A stretch of 64,000 bases of DNA, from positions 606,185-670,184 of the forward strand of contig NW_025064893.1 in assembly GCF_019112545.1 (NCBI RefSeq). The letters run 5' to 3'. Below the pieces are notes generated by a model. That model was not told the DNA's origin. It made no database searches and worked only from the letters and a program-made list of their open reading frames with translations. Shown in pieces: positions 60,930 to 64,000 of the stretch. The DNA is from Guyanagaster necrorhizus. Lineage: Eukaryota; Basidiomycota; Agaricomycetes; Agaricales; Physalacriaceae. Position 1 is the first letter of the stretch, and every line of letters starts with the position of its first letter. The position numbers and the translations under genes were made by a program.

Positions 60930-61530
60930 TCTTTAACAAAACAGAAATCAGTATCATTATCATCAATAGAATCTGAGTATATAGGTCTGACTCATGTTTT
61001 CAAAGAGCTACTATAGATATGAATGTTTCTGTATCTTGAAGAATTTCCAATCTCATGACTATTCTCTATTGGATTTGATAACTAAATATTGTTAGAAGTC
61101 ACTATCTCTTATAGCTTGACTATTGGAAATTCAGGTTAGAGTAGACTTCAAGCTGATAAGACCAGAGATTATAAACTTATTATTTATATGGCTCCTATAG
61201 AGCTCATATTTATACTACTTTATACTTATATCTAAAATATACTACAACTTTTTTTTTCTCTTGAACTAACTTATCAACTCTTGGCATAATGCTGGACTGC
61301 CTCTTCTAGAACTTTCTGGCAAAATTCTAATATTGCAAATAAGATGAAATATATCAATATCTGTTATCACTTTATCTTCAAATATCTATACACTGATAAC
61401 TTCTTAATACACTGTATTTCTACTCTTGAAATAACTATGGATATACTAACAAAACTCCTCTCAGAACAATTACATATAAAGCACTACTTGTTTTTAGATT
61501 AGAGCCATCTGAATAGAGGTGTATTAGGAG
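60930..61530 (+). pseudogene. Ty1/copia RNase H remnant
   Basis: The plus strand gives SIESEYIGLTHVFKELL near 60,968, then after gaps NIANKMKYINICYHFIFKYL near 61,330 and HCISTLEITMDILTKLLSEQ near 61,410. These are the typical copia RNase H C-terminal motifs (S-x-E-x-E-Y-x-A-L, K-H-I-D-I-x-Y-H-F-I, A-D-I-L-T-K). Stops and AT-rich text show an old dead copy. It shows that copia elements also contributed to this block. Confidence 0.75.
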
Positions 61531-62249
61531 GTACAAGAATACCAAGGACTTATTCAGATAGAGAATAGTGATAATGTCAATAATATCAATCTCAATCATA
61601 TTATAGTCATATGACTATAGACTTAATATTTAGATTGCTTTTTCTTCCTTTCTTCTCCTCAGTCCTTCTTATCAATTGTTCAAGATCTAAGAAGATTAGT
61701 AGCCTATATTTATTTTTATTCTGGACTTCATACTTATTATACCTATAATATACTCATTTGTATTCATCAGTACTAGTGCTTAGTCTAACATCAGGCTTTC
61801 TTGGAAGGCTCTATTTTCCTGATCATTGTAGGTTGCAGAACCTTCTTGACTTTGAAAATAGAAGAAAGGACAGATAAAAGATTGGAAATACAGGAGAAAT
61901 AAATATATTAAGTTTTTAGCAGTAGCAGAGATCTTTTTATTTGATGATAGTGTTATGCTAGGATGAACAGGAGGATCAAGGGCTGCTTCAAGTCAGAATG
62001 GATGAAGATTACCTTCAGGATACAATGATCTCTATTGGAAAAATATTCTATATCCTCTGAAATATAGAGATCTTTATCAAAATCAAGCTAGAAGAGAACT
62101 ATTTAAAAAAGAAGTGGTAAGACCAGAATGAGTGATATATCAGATCACACTCAACATCAAACTTGGATATCACCTTTCAAACTTTTCAATCCAAAGTTCT
62201 GATGTTCCACTCCAGAGAGTTGCATAATAATATGCTCAATCTTAGTATA
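61531..62249. other. AT-rich CpG-free remnant DNA
   Basis: No frame or motif can be assigned. The composition matches the decayed transposons on its left and ends sharply at the LTR starting at 62,250. Confidence 0.5.
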
Positions 62250-62741
62250 TGTTAGGAACGTGCCAATTGAGTGGGCTTGAGTGCACGCACAGAGTCTGGC
62301 AGAGTGCGTGGGTGTTGACGAAGCTATTAGCAACGTCACTCTTGAGTCAGAGCCCAAGAATCTGGATGGACAGAATGGAGTTCTGTCAGAGAAGTGAACA
62401 GGAGTATCCTTCGGAGCGGAATCTGACGGATGAGATAGGGAGGGGTGAGTATGAAGTGTAGATAGCTTATCCAAGTTGATATTCGAACTGAGTAGCTACG
62501 ATGATGTACATGGCTTTATATACTAATGGTAGCTAATTCCAAGTCAGGTTCCATTGGGTTCTGGTGTTGGTATTCATTACCGAGTTCGGGGTCTAGATAT
62601 TACAATGTGAAATACAGATGTGAAATGATACTAGTGAAATGAAATTAGTAGGTAATGGGAAGTGGTTGGAGTCTGGTGGGTGATGTGATTGGATTCGTGG
62701 TTGGTTGAGGTGACATGGAGGCTGGTGGCATGCACGTAACA
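62250..62741 (-). repeat. LTR with intact CpG, probable 3' LTR of a minus-strand gypsy element or solo LTR
   Basis: 492 bp beginning TGTTAGG and ending CGTAACA on the plus strand. On the minus strand it starts TGTTACGTGCATGCC and is preceded by a purine run AAGAGGGGGATAC, the expected polypurine tract, so the element body would extend to the right. Flanking 5-mers GTATA and GTATC match at four of five bases, so a solo LTR is also possible. It contains many CG pairs, unlike everything to its left, so it arrived recently or escaped mutation. Confidence 0.65.
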
Positions 62742-62865
62742 GTATCCCCCTCTTAGCGTTCTTGCCCTCAAGAGCGCAGATCCCAATGGCTGGTGGAGCC
62801 ACATGAAAGATTGTTGGTGGCCATGGGAGTTTTTTCAGCTTGATCTGAAACCACCATCTTCGCCT

Positions 62866-64000
62866 ATGTCATCGCTCGCCATGTATTATCGCTCATGCAC
62901 TCCCGAGCCTTTGGTGAGGGGATCCACCCTCAATGGCCCTGAAGAGGCCAAGGAATTGTTTCATCTGGAATGGCGAACCGCAGAGGAAGAATATGTGGAG
63001 GCCGTAGAGAGCCATTTGGAATGGCAAGGGAAGTGGGAGTGGGAGGAAAGGGTCTGGGCAGACCATGTGGCCTGGGAGACATGGAAAAAGGAGCAGAAGA
63101 AGGAGTTGGAGAGAAAGAGGGAGGAGGTTCGGCAGGCTGCAGAGAGGCAGGCTAAGGAGGCAGAGGAGGCGTTGAAAGAGGTGGCTCAGAGGGAAGCTGA
63201 GGAGAGGGAGGCCGCGGAGTCAGCAGCGAGGGCTGAGGCTGAGGAGGTAGAGCCAGAGGGGATGGTTGTGGAGGATAGGTTGCAAATGACTCCCATGGAG
63301 GCCATTGATTTTCGGCTGCATCAAGTGTTGGCAGAACAGTTTGGTCCTGGCCTCGGTCTTTGCTTCAAGAAGGTGACTCGCTCTATGCCTCTAGAATCCA
63401 TTGATGAACAGGACAAGGGAACTGAGGGGGATGATGAGTCTGAGGAATCCGAGGAGACTCTGGAGGGGAGGAAGAGGGTGTGGGAGGGGAAGAGAAGGGC
63501 AGTGGGTTTGGCAGAGAAAGGCTGTAAACGTAAGTTCAGATCGAGGAGTGTAGTGGATGGCAGTGGGACAGAGGTGGTTGTTAGCCCCAAAAAGCGGGCA
63601 AAGTTGGAAGTGGTGGGACCAGCGGGGGGCAAGGAATTGTTAGATGGTGAAAGTAAGTGTCTTGGTTTTCTTTCATGGCTCAACTTAGCTTTTTTGTTTT
63701 TAGAGAGTTGTGTGCACTGTTGTCAAGATGGTGCCCAGTGTTATGCATGCCTGGTAACCGAAGGCGCCGGTCGAGGGTGGACTTGCTCTTGCTGCAAGAT
63801 CAAGAAAACTGCCTGTTCATTCAACAAGGGGGTCACCATGAGCGAGGTGATCAGCAGTGTGGAGGTCTCCACCAGTCTCCACCAACTTTCACAATTGATA
63901 CGCAAGTTGATGCATTGCATGGATGAGTTGGCGGATGAGGTGGCGGATGTTCATGATACTGTGGCAGGTCTTCAAGACGACTACAGTTCTGATGATATGT
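62866..64000 (+). CDS. Coiled-coil and Cys-cluster protein of the type near mushroom retrotransposons (partial at right edge)
   Basis: The ATG at 62866 opens a frame that stays open to the end of the window, more than 375 codons, with a 51-bp GT-AG intron (63,653-63,703) of three-fold length that can be read through. The protein has a Trp/Glu-rich start (FHLEWRTAEEEYVEAV, WEWEERVWADHVAWETW), a long Glu/Lys/Arg coiled coil (about residues 75-135), an acidic stretch, a basic nuclear-signal-like PKKRAK, then a Cys cluster (CVHCCQ, QCYACL, WTCSCCKIKKTACSF) that could bind zinc and DNA or RNA. I believe proteins of this plan are abundant in Agaricomycete genomes and often lie beside LTR elements; here it lies antisense to the neighbouring LTR and its purine tract. 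Function unknown. Confidence 0.7.
   Translation, partial: MSSLAMYYRSCTPEPLVRGSTLNGPEEAKELFHLEWRTAEEEYVEAVESHLEWQGKWEWEERVWADHVAWETWKKEQKKELERKREEVRQAAERQAKEAEEALKEVAQREAEEREAAESAARAEAEEVEPEGMVVEDRLQMTPMEAIDFRLHQVLAEQFGPGLGLCFKKVTRSMPLESIDEQDKGTEGDDESEESEETLEGRKRVWEGKRRAVGLAEKGCKRKFRSRSVVDGSGTEVVVSPKKRAKLEVVGPAGGKELLDGESKCLGFLSWLNLAFLFLESCVHCCQDGAQCYACLVTEGAGRGWTCSCCKIKKTACSFNKGVTMSEVISSVEVSTSLHQLSQLIRKLMHCMDELADEVADVHDTVAGLQDDYSSDDM

Noticed and set aside
36775..62249. Many open frames of 60-170 codons in the AT-rich block as host genes
   Set aside because: Those that match anything are fragments of gag or pol, and others are opposite-strand shadows; lack of CpG creates few stops in some frames by chance.

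Overview
This is nuclear DNA from a filamentous basidiomycete, most likely an Agaricomycete; I cannot name the species. The evidence is many short GT-AG introns of about 40-65 bp, closely spaced genes on both strands, protein families typical of mushrooms (BTB, F-box, ISG12-like, subtilase, YTH reader), and chromodomain Ty3/gypsy elements decayed by C-to-T mutation.

Positions 1-35,800 are gene-bearing DNA with normal CpG content. In order they hold: a BTB/POZ protein followed by a decayed second BTB copy (2.1-4.4 kb); an RRM plus YTH protein, a likely m6A reader, on the minus strand (5.7-8.7 kb); two tandem ISG12/IFI6-like membrane proteins and a tiny Cys-rich protein (9.9-12.6 kb); a Fus1-like Ser/Thr-rich membrane protein with an SH3 domain, minus (13.6-15.4 kb); 6 kb with no gene I can support; an NTF2/SnoaL-like protein (21.4 kb); a HAD phosphatase of the glycerol-3-phosphatase type (24.8-25.9 kb); an alkyltransferase-like DNA repair protein, minus (26.3-26.8 kb); a kinase-like protein, minus (27.6-28.5 kb); a poorly resolved multi-exon locus, minus (28.8-29.6 kb); and a proteinase-K-type subtilase with an apparent one-base frameshift (31.2-33.2 kb). 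The genes do not form one pathway.

From about 35.8 kb to 62.25 kb the DNA is AT-rich and almost free of CpG. It starts inside an F-box pseudogene and is then a nest of LTR retrotransposons. Outer element B (36,775-52,980, 459-bp LTRs) is split in its reverse transcriptase by younger element A (41,762-50,086, 526-bp LTRs, exact 5-bp target duplication ACCAG). Older element C (about 53,165-59,238 onward) lacks its 5' end and carries a reverse-oriented solo LTR and a second insertion. Beyond it are copia RNase H remnants and an antisense gypsy protease fragment. Stops in the younger element are mostly TGA where Arg is expected, the mark of CGA-to-TGA change at methylated CpG.

At 62,250 a CpG-containing 492-bp LTR marks a sharp return to normal composition, followed by a long coiled-coil and Cys-cluster ORF that runs off the right edge. 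I did not find a convincing new defence or catalytic system. The most distinctive items are the tandem ISG12-like locus with its Cys-rich neighbour, the split-YTH reader, the HAD phosphatase with a large disordered insert, and the stratified mutation record of the nested transposons.
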